Positions 26,946-35,572 of a stretch of DNA of 57,549 nt are shown here, in pieces. The translations under genes were made by a program, and so were the position numbers. This DNA is from JBMORL01 sp049322335 (lineage in GTDB: Bacteria; Bacteroidota; Bacteroidia; Flavobacteriales_D; UBA2798): positions 1-57,549 of the forward strand of contig JBMORL010000113.1 in NCBI GenBank assembly GCA_049322335.1. Direction: 5' to 3'. The notes under the pieces were generated by a model. That model worked only from the letters and a program-made list of their open reading frames with translations. It was not told the DNA's origin and searched no databases. Within the stretch, counting starts at the first letter, position 1, and each line of letters begins with the position of its first letter.

Positions 26946-27395
26946 TTAATTCAGCAGTTTTTCCGGCTGGTTTACGTTTCGCAAAATTATTTTCTGAATT
27001 ATGCTTCCCACCCTGTTGCCGGTATTGATATTTTTATCTACATATTCATAAATTCCTTTATGCATAAGTTCAACTGCAATTCCGGGATCGGGTTGTGCGC
27101 TTATCATAATTATTTTACAATCGGGACAATATTTTTTTACTTCCTGGAGAACATCTTCTCCGTTTAGTTCATCTTCTCCATTTTCATCCGGAAGAAAATA
27201 ATCCAATATCATAATATCAATATCATCCTCCAGTTGCTCTATACAATCCTGGGCCGATAAGTAGGATTTGATCTCCACTTCATTCTTATTGATCAAAGTG
27301 GTGGTACAAACAGAACTTACATACCTGGAGAGAACTTTGTTGTAATAGGGATCATCTTCAACAATCACTATTTTTAATTTTTTTTTGTCATTCAT
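26946..27395 (-). CDS. Stand-alone response-regulator receiver, head of a receiver/barrel operon
   Basis: A single REC domain of 149 residues: acidic pair EDD at about 13-15, phospho-acceptor D65 in IMILDYFLPDENG, Ser in IIMISAQPD, and conserved Lys in YEYVDKN. There is no output domain. It shares the ED-x-x-YYN opening with other receivers of the cluster, and an extended loop between the phospho-Asp and the NG motif. It has its own upstream region with a sigma-54-like promoter (27427-27441) and palindromes (27506-27541), and two outer-membrane barrel genes follow closely. Confidence 0.88.
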   Translation of the reverse strand: MNDKKKLKIVIVEDDPYYNKVLSRYVSSVCTTTLINKNEVEIKSYLSAQDCIEQLEDDIDIMILDYFLPDENGEDELNGEDVLQEVKKYCPDCKIIMISAQPDPGIAVELMHKGIYEYVDKNINTGNRVGSIIQKIILRNVNQPEKLLN

Positions 27396-27426
27396 GGCTT
27401 TAGGATTATTTGTTTAGTAACGGGTA

Positions 27427-27441
27427 ACGAAACCTGTGCCA
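27427..27441 (-). promoter_or_regulatory. Sigma-54-type -24/-12 promoter
   Basis: On the minus strand TGGCAC-AGGTT-TCGT, preceded by T, fits the sigma-54 consensus YTGGCAC-N5-TTGC with a perfect -24 box and the right spacing. The -12 box keeps the central G but not the final C. It lies 32 bases before the ATG at 27395. Confidence 0.6.
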
Positions 27442-27505
27442 ATCCAACGGTGACGGTTAACTTTCTGAAAATCAATTTCACTTTATTCTGAATGAAAAGG
27501 AATTA

Positions 27506-27541
27506 TTTTCAAAATGAAAAACGGGAAGTCAAAATGAAAAA
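27506..27541. promoter_or_regulatory. Putative enhancer: palindrome TTTTCA-N3-TGAAAA plus half-site 20 bp away
   Basis: A perfect 15-bp palindrome (27506-27520, spacer AAA) is followed by CA-AAA-TGAAAA (27530-27540) whose centre is exactly 20 bp further. A weaker third half-site (TGAAAA at 27493-27498) lies on the promoter side. The array is about 65-100 bp upstream of the sigma-54-like promoter. Two perfect copies of the same palindrome lie at 39271-39305. Confidence 0.6.
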
Positions 27542-27571
27542 GTAAAAAATTGAAGTGTTTTATCAGAACAA

Positions 27572-27976
27572 CTAATTTGTTCCGGCAAATTTATTGACGC
27601 AACCGACAATGTTTTCCATGAGATTTTCTTCTCCTTTATGAATAAACCCGTCAAAACCGATTCGTAATAGCGTGTTGATTTTTTTCCCGTCAGTAAGACT
27701 GGTCATTAAAATCACAGGAGTATCTTTTGATACTCTTTTTATAGTTCTCAATACTACGTCTCCGTTTATTCCATGTTTATGATTATTATCGAGGTAATAA
27801 TCAAGAAAGATTATATCCGGCCATTTTTTGGTAACAGCAGCGAGTGCGGTTTGGCCATCATAAAATGTTTTTACTTCAATATTTTTATTAAAAAGCACCA
27901 GTCGCGACATAATGTCACAGATAATCCTGCTGTCTTCAATCACATAGACCAGAATTTTATTTGATTCTTCATTCAC
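27572..27976 (-). CDS. Stand-alone response-regulator receiver, GTG start
   Basis: A single REC domain of 134 residues: acidic pair ED at 15-16, phospho-acceptor D59 in IIFLDYYLD, Thr in VILMTSLTD, Lys in GFIHKGEE. The start is a GTG that overlaps the stop of the upstream Hpt gene by 4 bases (GTGA), showing translational coupling to Hpt and hence to the 1119-residue hybrid kinase before it. The loop after D59 is extended (NNHKHGING). No output domain, so it is probably a phosphate shuttle or sink, or a protein-interaction regulator. Confidence 0.88.
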   Translation of the reverse strand: MNEESNKILVYVIEDSRIICDIMSRLVLFNKNIEVKTFYDGQTALAAVTKKWPDIIFLDYYLDNNHKHGINGDVVLRTIKRVSKDTPVILMTSLTDGKKINTLLRIGFDGFIHKGEENLMENIVGCVNKFAGTN

Positions 27977-28320
27977 AGTTTAACAGCGTTTTTATATTCA
28001 ATTGCCAGTTTAATAAAAGTATCCTGCATAGCCATCAGCAGGTGTATATCTTTTATTATGTCCTCAGTATTAGTTTCATTTTCTGAATTGATTTCTATAC
28101 TTTTCAGGAGATTTACTATATCCGGTACCAGAAAAATCTGGCAGGATCCCAGCATTTTGTGAGCGGCACCTCTTACTTTCTTCCAGTTTTTTGTTTCGGC
28201 CGATGTTTTCATCAACTGAATACATTCAGAAGATTCCGTATGATAACTATCCAGTAATTGAACAAGGAAACTGTCATCACACTCAAGAAATGATTTTATT
28301 TTTTGGGTTTCGAGTTTCAT
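27973..28320 (-). CDS. Histidine phosphotransfer (Hpt) protein
   Basis: A protein of 115 residues, all helical, with the Hpt signature RGAAHKMLGSCQIF; the His is at about residue 54. Such proteins carry phosphate between the receiver of a hybrid kinase and a response regulator. Its ATG lies 38 bases inside the end of the hybrid kinase gene, and its stop overlaps the next receiver gene. This order, kinase-Hpt-receiver, is the expected phosphorelay order. Confidence 0.88.
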   Translation of the reverse strand: MKLETQKIKSFLECDDSFLVQLLDSYHTESSECIQLMKTSAETKNWKKVRGAAHKMLGSCQIFLVPDIVNLLKSIEINSENETNTEDIIKDIHLLMAMQDTFIKLAIEYKNAVKL

Positions 28321-31300
28321 GTTTTTTAAGTAAATTGGTTAATACTTGTTCCAGGGCTTCTCTTCGCAGAGGTTTGGTAATATAGTCATCCATACCTGCA
28401 TCAATGCATTTTTTTTCCTCACCCACCAATGCATGGGCAGTCATAGCAATGATCAGCGTATTTTTCTTGGGAAATTTCATACTTTTCCGGATGAAGTGTG
28501 TGGCTTCGTAACCATCCATTTCAGGCATTTGAATATCCATCAGGATAGCATCAAAATGGTGATCCCGGAGTGATTCTACTGCTTCTTTTCCGTTTCCGGC
28601 CAACACCACAGACATTCCCATACTACTGAGAAATTTTTCTGCTACTATCTGGTTTAACTTATTATCTTCCACGAGCAATACATTTTTTCCTTTCAGTACT
28701 GCTGCATCCCGGCCAATATTTTCCTTTACCACTGTTTTTAATTTTTCTTTATCCACTATCTCATAGGGAATTAAAACGGTAAAAATGCTTCCCTTTCCCG
28801 GAGTACTAACCAGGTTTATTTCACCATGATGGATTTCTACCAGTTTTTTTACAATGGAAAGGCCAAGTCCGGTGCCCCCGAATTTTCGCTTGTTTCCACT
28901 GTGAGCCTGCACAAATTCTTCAAAGATTGCTTTTTGTTTTTCTACGGGGATACCAATACCTGTATCAGAAATAACAAATTTTATATATGCAATATTATTT
29001 TCCTTTTTCTCCAGGGAGATGTTTAGCCTGATTTCTCCCATCTGGGTGAATTTTATACTATTGCTGAAAAGGTTTAGCAGGATTTGATTCAGACGAATGG
29101 GATCTCCTACAAGAAAAGCAGGCACCGTGCTTTCGATGTTTACATAAATTGGCAATAATTTTTCTTTTGCCCTATAACCAACAGAATTAATCAACTCGTT
29201 TATGAGATTTCTCAAATCAAACTCCAGCTTTTCCAGTGTCATTTTTCCTGATTCTACTTTTGAGATATCAAGTACATCATTTACAATACTCAGAAGATTT
29301 TCGCTGGCAAAATCCATCGAGTTGAGATATTCCTTCTGAGTATCATTTAACGGTGTATCTCTCAATAGCTGAATAATTCCCATAATCACGTTCATAGGTG
29401 TGCGTATTTCGTGGCTCATGTTTGCAAGAAAACTTTGTTTTGCCCTTGAAGATTCTTCAGACATTTGCATAGCAAGCACCATTTGATGTTCGGCTCTCTT
29501 TTTTAAACTTATATCTGCATCTATAGCCACAATACCTTCTATTTTTCCATGTTTGTCAAGAACAGGCGTAATAGTAGTAAACGACCAGTATTCAGAGCCG
29601 TTTTTCCTGTAGTTTTTTGATTCGTAAGAAACCGATTTCTTACGTGAAACCATTTTTTGATAGTATAAATTTTCAGGATTAATACCGGTTTGTTTTCCCT
29701 TTCTTAGTTTCTCACCATGCGTACCTTTAACGTCTTTCAGTGTATAGCCCGTCATTCTTTCAAAACCCTCATTTACCCATTCAATTTTTCCATCCGCATC
29801 AGCAATGATAACGGCATTATCGGTTTGAGAGAGTACAAATAACAGACGTTTGATTTCTGCTTCAGCCAGTTTAACAGCTGTGATATCACTGCCATACAGG
29901 TTAACATATCTGCCTTCTTTAACCGGTACAAATGTAAAAAGATACGTTTGGTTCGATATTTTCATCTCTTCTTTTACAATTTTACCTTTTTCATTTACCT
30001 GTTTTATCCGCTCAATTATTTTTGAGTAAATTTTTCCATTGGATTTCCCGTGAATAAATTTGAACAGGTGTTTGGAAGCCGTATTATGAAAAACAAATTC
30101 GTCTTGTATGATTGAAAACCGCAAACTGGGGTTCGGGTTTTCCAGCGAAAAGCTGGCTATAGCATCTCTTTCCTTTTCTGCCTTTTTTCTAAGATCAATA
30201 TCGGTAATCAGGTTAAAGTATCCCTGAATCTCGTTTTCCTTTGAGGAAATAACAGATCTGCTTATCAGCACCCACATTTTTTCACCATTTTTCTTTTTTA
30301 TTTCTGTTTCATAGTGTGATTTTATATTTGACTTTTTTATTAAAGAAATTTTTCCTTTTTTTGATTTATAAATGAGCGGGGATAATAAATCACCAACCGG
30401 TTTATCCAGCAGATCTTCCATTTCATATCCCGACTGATCAAGAAAAGCCTGGTTAACAAACCGAATCACATTACTCTTATCTGTCAAAACCACTCCTTCA
30501 ATCATGGTTTCTACCAGGGTTTTGAATTTCATTTCACTTGCCTCGAGTGATTTTCTTATTCTCACCTCCTCAGTAATATCTACTCCAAAAGACGAATAAC
30601 CTATAAGCTCCCCGTCAAATGACTTTATCTGCGAAAATGAAATTTTTAGATATACCGGGGATTTGTCTTTTCGTATCCTTACCGTTTCGAAAGGTTCTAC
30701 TCTTCCGGTGACTTTTAGTTTAGCCAAAACCTGTTCCATTTCTTTTGCCAGGTTTTCAGGAATAATAATAGAGATGTGCTTCCCGATAGCCTCAGCATCC
30801 GTATAACCAAAAATTCTTTGTGCACCTTTATTCCAACTGGTAATATAACCGTCTGTCGTTTTTCCGATAATTGCTTCGGAGGAGGATTCCACAATAGCTG
30901 CCAGCTGGTTGTGTTTTGACTGTGTTTTTTTATTTTCTTCCGTTTCGTACCTGAGGTTGGTAAACGCTTCTTCCAGCTGACGTGTGCGTTCAACCACCCT
31001 TAATTCCAGTTCATTTTTTGCGCGCCTTAATTCTTCTTCCGATATTTTTATTTCGGTAACGTCCTGTACGGTGGCATACATTCGTATCACCATTCCGTTT
31101 TTATCAACATCCATTTTTCCAATTCCATGTATATATTTCAGCTGACCATTGGCCGTTAGGATTCTGTGAAATAAATTCCAGGATGTTTTGTTGATTATGG
31201 CATCCTGTATCACCAAATTTACAAACGTTTTGTCCTCATTGTGGACAAACGAAAGCCAGGTGATATAATCGATAGTATTGTTTTTTAAATGAGTAATTTC

Positions 31301-31642
31301 ATACACCCTGTAAAATTCGTCTGAACAATAAAACACATCATCCAAAATATCCCATTCCCAACTCCCGATGCGCGCAAGACTTTCAACTTCATTAAGCGCT
31401 AATGTCTTTTTATTGGTGAGTTCGAATAACTGGTTATTGAGTTTGCTTAATTCTTCTATCTTTTCTTTGGTAGAGTCAAGCATGAGTTTAACACCACAAT
31501 ATAATTCTGTAAACTCATCTTCCCTGTCAGGGATGTCAAGTTCCACAGAAAAATCACTCATGGCAACAGAAAGAAATACTTTATTCAGTTTTTCCAGTTT
31601 TTTTCTAAACCGCGCAATTGATATTTGCTTTTTTTTTTGCAT
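28283..31642 (-). CDS. Soluble hybrid sensor histidine kinase with multiple PAS domains
   Basis: A protein of 1119 residues with no transmembrane segment, so cytoplasmic. Order: N-terminal coil (1-85); PAS/PAC-like domains at about 85-200, 245-360, 365-490, 500-600 (divergent) and 605-730; coiled linkers; HisKA with phospho-His in SHEIRTPMN near 743; HATPase near 850-965 with DTGIGIP and GGTGLGLSI boxes; C-terminal REC near 995-1110 with phospho-Asp near 1034 (ILMDIQMPEMDG) and Lys in YITKP. The receiver should pass phosphate to the Hpt protein whose gene overlaps its 3' end. The signal sensed by the PAS domains (redox, ligand or other) cannot be inferred. Confidence 0.93.
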   Translation of the reverse strand: MQKKKQISIARFRKKLEKLNKVFLSVAMSDFSVELDIPDREDEFTELYCGVKLMLDSTKEKIEELSKLNNQLFELTNKKTLALNEVESLARIGSWEWDILDDVFYCSDEFYRVYEITHLKNNTIDYITWLSFVHNEDKTFVNLVIQDAIINKTSWNLFHRILTANGQLKYIHGIGKMDVDKNGMVIRMYATVQDVTEIKISEEELRRAKNELELRVVERTRQLEEAFTNLRYETEENKKTQSKHNQLAAIVESSSEAIIGKTTDGYITSWNKGAQRIFGYTDAEAIGKHISIIIPENLAKEMEQVLAKLKVTGRVEPFETVRIRKDKSPVYLKISFSQIKSFDGELIGYSSFGVDITEEVRIRKSLEASEMKFKTLVETMIEGVVLTDKSNVIRFVNQAFLDQSGYEMEDLLDKPVGDLLSPLIYKSKKGKISLIKKSNIKSHYETEIKKKNGEKMWVLISRSVISSKENEIQGYFNLITDIDLRKKAEKERDAIASFSLENPNPSLRFSIIQDEFVFHNTASKHLFKFIHGKSNGKIYSKIIERIKQVNEKGKIVKEEMKISNQTYLFTFVPVKEGRYVNLYGSDITAVKLAEAEIKRLLFVLSQTDNAVIIADADGKIEWVNEGFERMTGYTLKDVKGTHGEKLRKGKQTGINPENLYYQKMVSRKKSVSYESKNYRKNGSEYWSFTTITPVLDKHGKIEGIVAIDADISLKKRAEHQMVLAMQMSEESSRAKQSFLANMSHEIRTPMNVIMGIIQLLRDTPLNDTQKEYLNSMDFASENLLSIVNDVLDISKVESGKMTLEKLEFDLRNLINELINSVGYRAKEKLLPIYVNIESTVPAFLVGDPIRLNQILLNLFSNSIKFTQMGEIRLNISLEKKENNIAYIKFVISDTGIGIPVEKQKAIFEEFVQAHSGNKRKFGGTGLGLSIVKKLVEIHHGEINLVSTPGKGSIFTVLIPYEIVDKEKLKTVVKENIGRDAAVLKGKNVLLVEDNKLNQIVAEKFLSSMGMSVVLAGNGKEAVESLRDHHFDAILMDIQMPEMDGYEATHFIRKSMKFPKKNTLIIAMTAHALVGEEKKCIDAGMDDYITKPLRREALEQVLTNLLKKHETRNPKNKIIS

Positions 31643-31682
31643 TCTATCCGTTAGATGAATTTAACCATTCGCATACTTTTTT

Positions 31683-32378
31683 TCACCTGGAAATATTTAA
31701 TCTGCGGTAAAGTTCCTCTACATACGTTTTACTCACCGGAACAATACGATTTCCCACCTGGATAATTTCCCCGTCTACTTTATTGATATGTCCTAAATTG
31801 ATTATATACGACCTGTGAACCTGCATGAAATGTTCCGCTGGCAACTGGTCGATAAATTCGCGGAAACGCTGGCTGCATCTGTAATCCCTTTCAGCCTTTT
31901 TAACAAACACGTTATTATTATCTGCTTTGATAATCTGTATTTCCGACAAATCCATTCGCAGCCAGTATCCATCCACCCGGATGAACATATGGCCTAAAGG
32001 AATATTGTTTTTTTTCACCTGTGAGTCAAAATGATCTTTGATTTTATGGGCCGTTTTTAAAAAGCGCTGAAAGGAGACAGGCTTATGAAGATAATCGAGA
32101 GCATTATAGTCAAATGCCTCTGTGGCATATTCCTTTTTTTTGGAAATAATAACCACAGGAGGGACAAAACTCAGGGAAGATAAAAACCGGATACCATTGA
32201 TTTTTGGCATCTCCATATCGAGAAAGAGCACATTTATTTTTGAAAAATCAATCGAATTAAGTGCGACATCCGGCAATGAAAATTCACAGGAGAGATGCAA
32301 AAAATCTATTTTATTAAAATAATGCTTCATAACCTGAAGAAAAACCTTGTCATCGTCTATTAAAGCGCAGTTAATCAT
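31683..32378 (-). CDS. LytTR-family response regulator
   Basis: A protein of 231 residues. The REC domain spans about 1-120 with the acidic triple DDD at 8-10, phospho-Asp D54 in LFLDMEMPKING and Lys in DYLHKP. A LytTR DNA-binding domain follows at about 135-230 (GYWLRMDLSEIQIIKADNNN and FMQVHRSYIINLGHI segments). Unlike the other receivers of the cluster it has the short canonical loop. No LytS-type 5TM/GHKL kinase is nearby, so it may be fed by the hybrid kinases. Its 127-base upstream gap has no sigma-54-like promoter. Confidence 0.92.
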   Translation of the reverse strand: MINCALIDDDKVFLQVMKHYFNKIDFLHLSCEFSLPDVALNSIDFSKINVLFLDMEMPKINGIRFLSSLSFVPPVVIISKKKEYATEAFDYNALDYLHKPVSFQRFLKTAHKIKDHFDSQVKKNNIPLGHMFIRVDGYWLRMDLSEIQIIKADNNNVFVKKAERDYRCSQRFREFIDQLPAEHFMQVHRSYIINLGHINKVDGEIIQVGNRIVPVSKTYVEELYRRLNISR

Positions 32379-32505
32379 GGTTATTATTACGGTGGTTAAG
32401 TAAATGAGTTACAGAAGGATATCACATAAAACTTATTATTAATTTGGTTATCTGAAAATTATTTTGTATTACAATAGGTCTATAATTTTCACCGGGTAGC
32501 AAAAC

Positions 32506-33642
32506 TCAGCTGTTATTGTAAAATAGGTAGTACATCATAATTATAAACAATAGGGTAATGGCCCCGATAAAAGCCATTAATACCCCTTTTGCTTTCAGGC
32601 TCCTGTTTACATTTTTAACAATAAGATCGTGTGCTGTTTGCCTGATTTTTTGTCGCCATAATTCATTCTTTACAATATAATCATTGGCACCTTCCCTGAT
32701 CAGCTTTGCAATAACATCCAGGTCTTTCTGACAGCTGATCATAACAACCTCAGTATATGGAGATATTTCCTTTACCTTTTTTAGCAGTTCGAGGCCATTC
32801 ATCCGGGCACCACTATTATTAACGCCTTCCAGAAGATAGTCAAGAATTAAAATATTTGGTTTTTGGTTCATCGACCGGAGACATTCTTCCCCGGAAGAAA
32901 AAACTTTTATATTAAATTTAACAGGATTAATATATGATCTTTCGCTATCCAGTGCTTTCAATATCATAATCCGGTAAACCTCTGAATCATCTACAATAAA
33001 AATTGAATATTCTCTTTTAAGGGTAAATGTAAAAAGGCCTCCAATATACCTGAACCACCGGCTGGTTTTAGCAGCTATTATTTTAAAAAATCCCATCGTA
33101 AAAAAAACAATAACCAGCATACATAATCCTGCCAGCAGGTAATTAAGCGAACCCGGGCTGATCAAATAAATGGACAACGAGCCTGCCACCAAGAAAATAA
33201 GACTAAGAATGATTCCTTTTTTGATTAGTTTTTTATCGTGGGAGACATTCAGATTATCAATATTATTTTTTACAACTTCCATAAGATGTGTCTCAAATTT
33301 CTGGTTACGGCTAATAAAATCTACTGCACCCATTTTTATAAGGTCAACAATTAAATTAACGTTATTACTTGAGGAATACATTATAACCGGAAGATCAGGA
33401 TAACTGATTTTAATACGCGACAATAAATCATCGCCATTCATTTTTTTCGAAAAAAGAGGGTCGAGAAAATAATCGGAAATAACCAAATCAGGTGGTCGTA
33501 TTTCCATAATTCTGAGGCATTCCTCGGCTGATTCGAATGTTCTCACTTTAAGTCCCAGGCGGGATCTTAATTTTGATTTTAATGCCTTCAGATTTAAAGG
33601 GCTATCATCAACAAGATATACATACGGTTGATTATTTTTCAT
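32506..33642 (-). CDS. Membrane-anchored double receiver protein (REC-TM-TM-REC-TM)
   Basis: A protein of 378 residues. REC1 spans 7-125 (acidic pair DD 12-13, phospho-Asp D57 in VISDYFLD, Ser90, and Arg112 where Lys is normally invariant). Two transmembrane helices lie at about 143-162 and 166-189. REC2 spans 212-335 (DD 218-219, phospho-Asp D268 in LILDYLLEG, Ser in MISCQKD, Lys325). A third transmembrane helix at about 353-374 ends the protein. There is no output or kinase domain. Both receivers have the extended loop before NG. The N-terminal half resembles the REC-TM-TM protein at 38539-39123, so this may be an elaborated duplicate. I know no named family with this layout. Confidence 0.85.
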   Translation of the reverse strand: MKNNQPYVYLVDDSPLNLKALKSKLRSRLGLKVRTFESAEECLRIMEIRPPDLVISDYFLDPLFSKKMNGDDLLSRIKISYPDLPVIMYSSSNNVNLIVDLIKMGAVDFISRNQKFETHLMEVVKNNIDNLNVSHDKKLIKKGIILSLIFLVAGSLSIYLISPGSLNYLLAGLCMLVIVFFTMGFFKIIAAKTSRWFRYIGGLFTFTLKREYSIFIVDDSEVYRIMILKALDSERSYINPVKFNIKVFSSGEECLRSMNQKPNILILDYLLEGVNNSGARMNGLELLKKVKEISPYTEVVMISCQKDLDVIAKLIREGANDYIVKNELWRQKIRQTAHDLIVKNVNRSLKAKGVLMAFIGAITLLFIIMMYYLFYNNS

Positions 33643-33708
33643 ATCATTTGTATATTACATTTTACGGGATTACTGTAAATTATTCCTGAATAATGGCAGA
33701 ATGCGGTT

Positions 33709-33723
33709 TTTTGAATGTGAAAA
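33709..33723. promoter_or_regulatory. Single TTTTCA-N3-TGAAAA-like palindrome
   Basis: TTTTGA-ATG-TGAAAA differs at one position from the palindrome found at 27.5 and 39.3 kb. It lies 67 bases upstream of the ATG at 33642. No sigma-54-like promoter is visible between, so its role is unclear. Confidence 0.35.
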
Positions 33724-33754
33724 TCAGCAGTGGAAGTGTAAAACACCTGTTGTT

Positions 33755-35122
33755 TTATGCATTTCCGTCATAATTCACCTGCATTTCATTTAAAATTCTG
33801 TAAACAGTAGTTTGCCCTATAGACAGTTTATCCGCTACGAGTTTTGTATTATTATTATACGTTTTCATATAAATATCGATGATTTGTCTTTGGTATTCCC
33901 GCATGGTCATGTTATCAGACAGGATATCAGGCAATACATTCATCGTATTTAACGTAATATCGTCAGGAGTGATTTCATTATTTTGAGACATAACAACGGC
34001 CAGCTCTACGACTGATTTTATTTCTCTTACATTTCCCGGCCAATGATATCCCAAAAGTTTCTTTTTGGCGTCTGCACTTAATGTTTTTGGAATTAATTCA
34101 TTTTCCGAACAAAATTTCTGGATAAAAAATTTCGCCAGGATTAATATGTCTTTTTCTCTTTCACGAACAGGAGGCAAATGAATGGGCAACCCGATTAACC
34201 GATAATAAAGATCTTCCCTGAAGTTTCCTTTTTTAACTTCAGTCTGCAAATTTTTATGGGTAGCCACCATGATACGGCAATTCACTTTTATTACTTTATT
34301 ACTTCCCACACGGGTAATTTCCCTTTCCTGAAGCGCACGAAGTAATTTTGCCTGAAAACCAAGATTCATTTCCCCGATTTCATCAAGGAATAAAGTTCCT
34401 TCACCTGCTTCTTCAAACTTTCCGATTCGCGTATTCATTGCTCCTGTAAATGATCCCTTCTCGTGGCCAAATAATTCACTTTCTACCAACTCTGAAGGAA
34501 TGGCCGCAAGGTTAACTGCAACAAACGGATATTTTTTTCGCGGAGAATTATAATGGATGGCTTTGGCAACTACTTCTTTACCCGTACCTGTTTCTCCTGT
34601 TATAGATACAATTATATTGGTGTTTATGGCTTTCCTGATATAATCATATACATTTTTAATGGCAGCACTATTGCCTACAATTGTTTTTTCAAAACTATAT
34701 TTAGCCTCTACTTCTTCCTCCAGCTTTGCAATTCTGCTTTTTAATCCTTTGTTCTTTCTAATGTTATGTATTACATTAAAAATTCTGTCGCGGATATCGT
34801 TGCTTTTTACCAGGTAGTCAAATGCACCTGCTTTCAGAATATCAATTGCTGTTTCAATGTCTCCTTGTTCGGAAATTACTACCACTTCAATATTCTCATC
34901 AAAATCTTTAATTTTCCTGAGCAGTTCATCGCCCTTCATATCGGGAAGCCGGTAATCAAGAGTAATAACATCCGGAACCTCGTGAAGTGCCTCAAGTAAT
35001 TCTTTTCCGGAATAAAAACTTTTTACCGAATACTCCGGATTAAGTGAGAGATTATGAACGATCAGTTTATTATACCATTCATTATCCTCTACAACATATA
35101 TGGAAAAAGTTGAATGAGACAT
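33755..35122 (-). CDS. NtrC-family sigma-54-dependent response regulator
   Basis: A protein of 455 residues. REC spans 1-120 with phospho-Asp D56 (VITLDYRLPDMKG) and Lys in FDYLVKS. The AAA+ domain spans about 145-380 with Walker A GETGTGKE (176-183), the sigma-54 contact loop GSFTGA (223-228, GAFTGA in most homologues), Walker B FLDEIGEM and the VNCRIMVATHKNL and YHWPGNVREI boxes. A Fis-type HTH is near 407-450 (KLVADKLSIGQTTVYRIL). Phosphorylated protein would hydrolyse ATP to open sigma-54 promoters. It sits in the cluster that holds two sigma-54-like promoters with upstream palindromes, its most likely targets (inference). Confidence 0.95.
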   Translation of the reverse strand: MSHSTFSIYVVEDNEWYNKLIVHNLSLNPEYSVKSFYSGKELLEALHEVPDVITLDYRLPDMKGDELLRKIKDFDENIEVVVISEQGDIETAIDILKAGAFDYLVKSNDIRDRIFNVIHNIRKNKGLKSRIAKLEEEVEAKYSFEKTIVGNSAAIKNVYDYIRKAINTNIIVSITGETGTGKEVVAKAIHYNSPRKKYPFVAVNLAAIPSELVESELFGHEKGSFTGAMNTRIGKFEEAGEGTLFLDEIGEMNLGFQAKLLRALQEREITRVGSNKVIKVNCRIMVATHKNLQTEVKKGNFREDLYYRLIGLPIHLPPVREREKDILILAKFFIQKFCSENELIPKTLSADAKKKLLGYHWPGNVREIKSVVELAVVMSQNNEITPDDITLNTMNVLPDILSDNMTMREYQRQIIDIYMKTYNNNTKLVADKLSIGQTTVYRILNEMQVNYDGNA

Positions 35123-35185
35123 ATTACAACATAGTTTTATCAGTAAAACGATTCTGAGTTATTACCCTGATTGCTATTCAAGTTG

Positions 35186-35554
35186 TCACTCCAACTTCTT
35201 TAATTCATCTTCTGCCCAGTTAATAAGAAGTTTTGTTTCCTCTTCCAGCTTATCAACCAGTTCTCCTACATGTCCGAGGTTTTCCTGGTTCCTGCAATTA
35301 TTTTCAATCTGTTTTAGTAATTTGTAAACCTCCATAGCCTCCACATGAAGGCAGGGTGAACATATCTTATGCGCATATTCCGACATGCTTTTCCAGTCAT
35401 TAACACTCAATGATCGTTTTAAACCGGATAAACCCTCATTAGTTGTTTGAATGAGTGTTGTAATCATTACCCTCAAAAATTCTTTATCTCCGCTGCTCAC
35501 ATCTTCCAGTGATTTAAGGCTAAATGTGGTCGTTTTGTTATTAATTGTTTTCAT
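35186..35554 (-). CDS. Histidine phosphotransfer (Hpt) protein
   Basis: A protein of 122 residues, helical, with the Hpt motif EYAHKICSPCLHVEA; the likely phospho-His is at about residue 62. The S-P-C in place of the usual L-K-G/S makes it somewhat divergent. It lies 18 bases after the membrane-bound hybrid kinase and 63 bases before the sigma-54 activator, on the same strand, so it is the probable carrier from that kinase to the activator. Confidence 0.8.
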   Translation of the reverse strand: MKTINNKTTTFSLKSLEDVSSGDKEFLRVMITTLIQTTNEGLSGLKRSLSVNDWKSMSEYAHKICSPCLHVEAMEVYKLLKQIENNCRNQENLGHVGELVDKLEEETKLLINWAEDELKKLE

Positions 35555-35572
35555 GTTGTTTTGATTTAGTTG

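Noticed and set aside
32379..32505. Possible sigma-54 promoter before the LytTR regulator
   Set aside because: The gap was checked for GG-N10-GC spacing on the minus strand and none was found; no palindrome of the cluster type is present.
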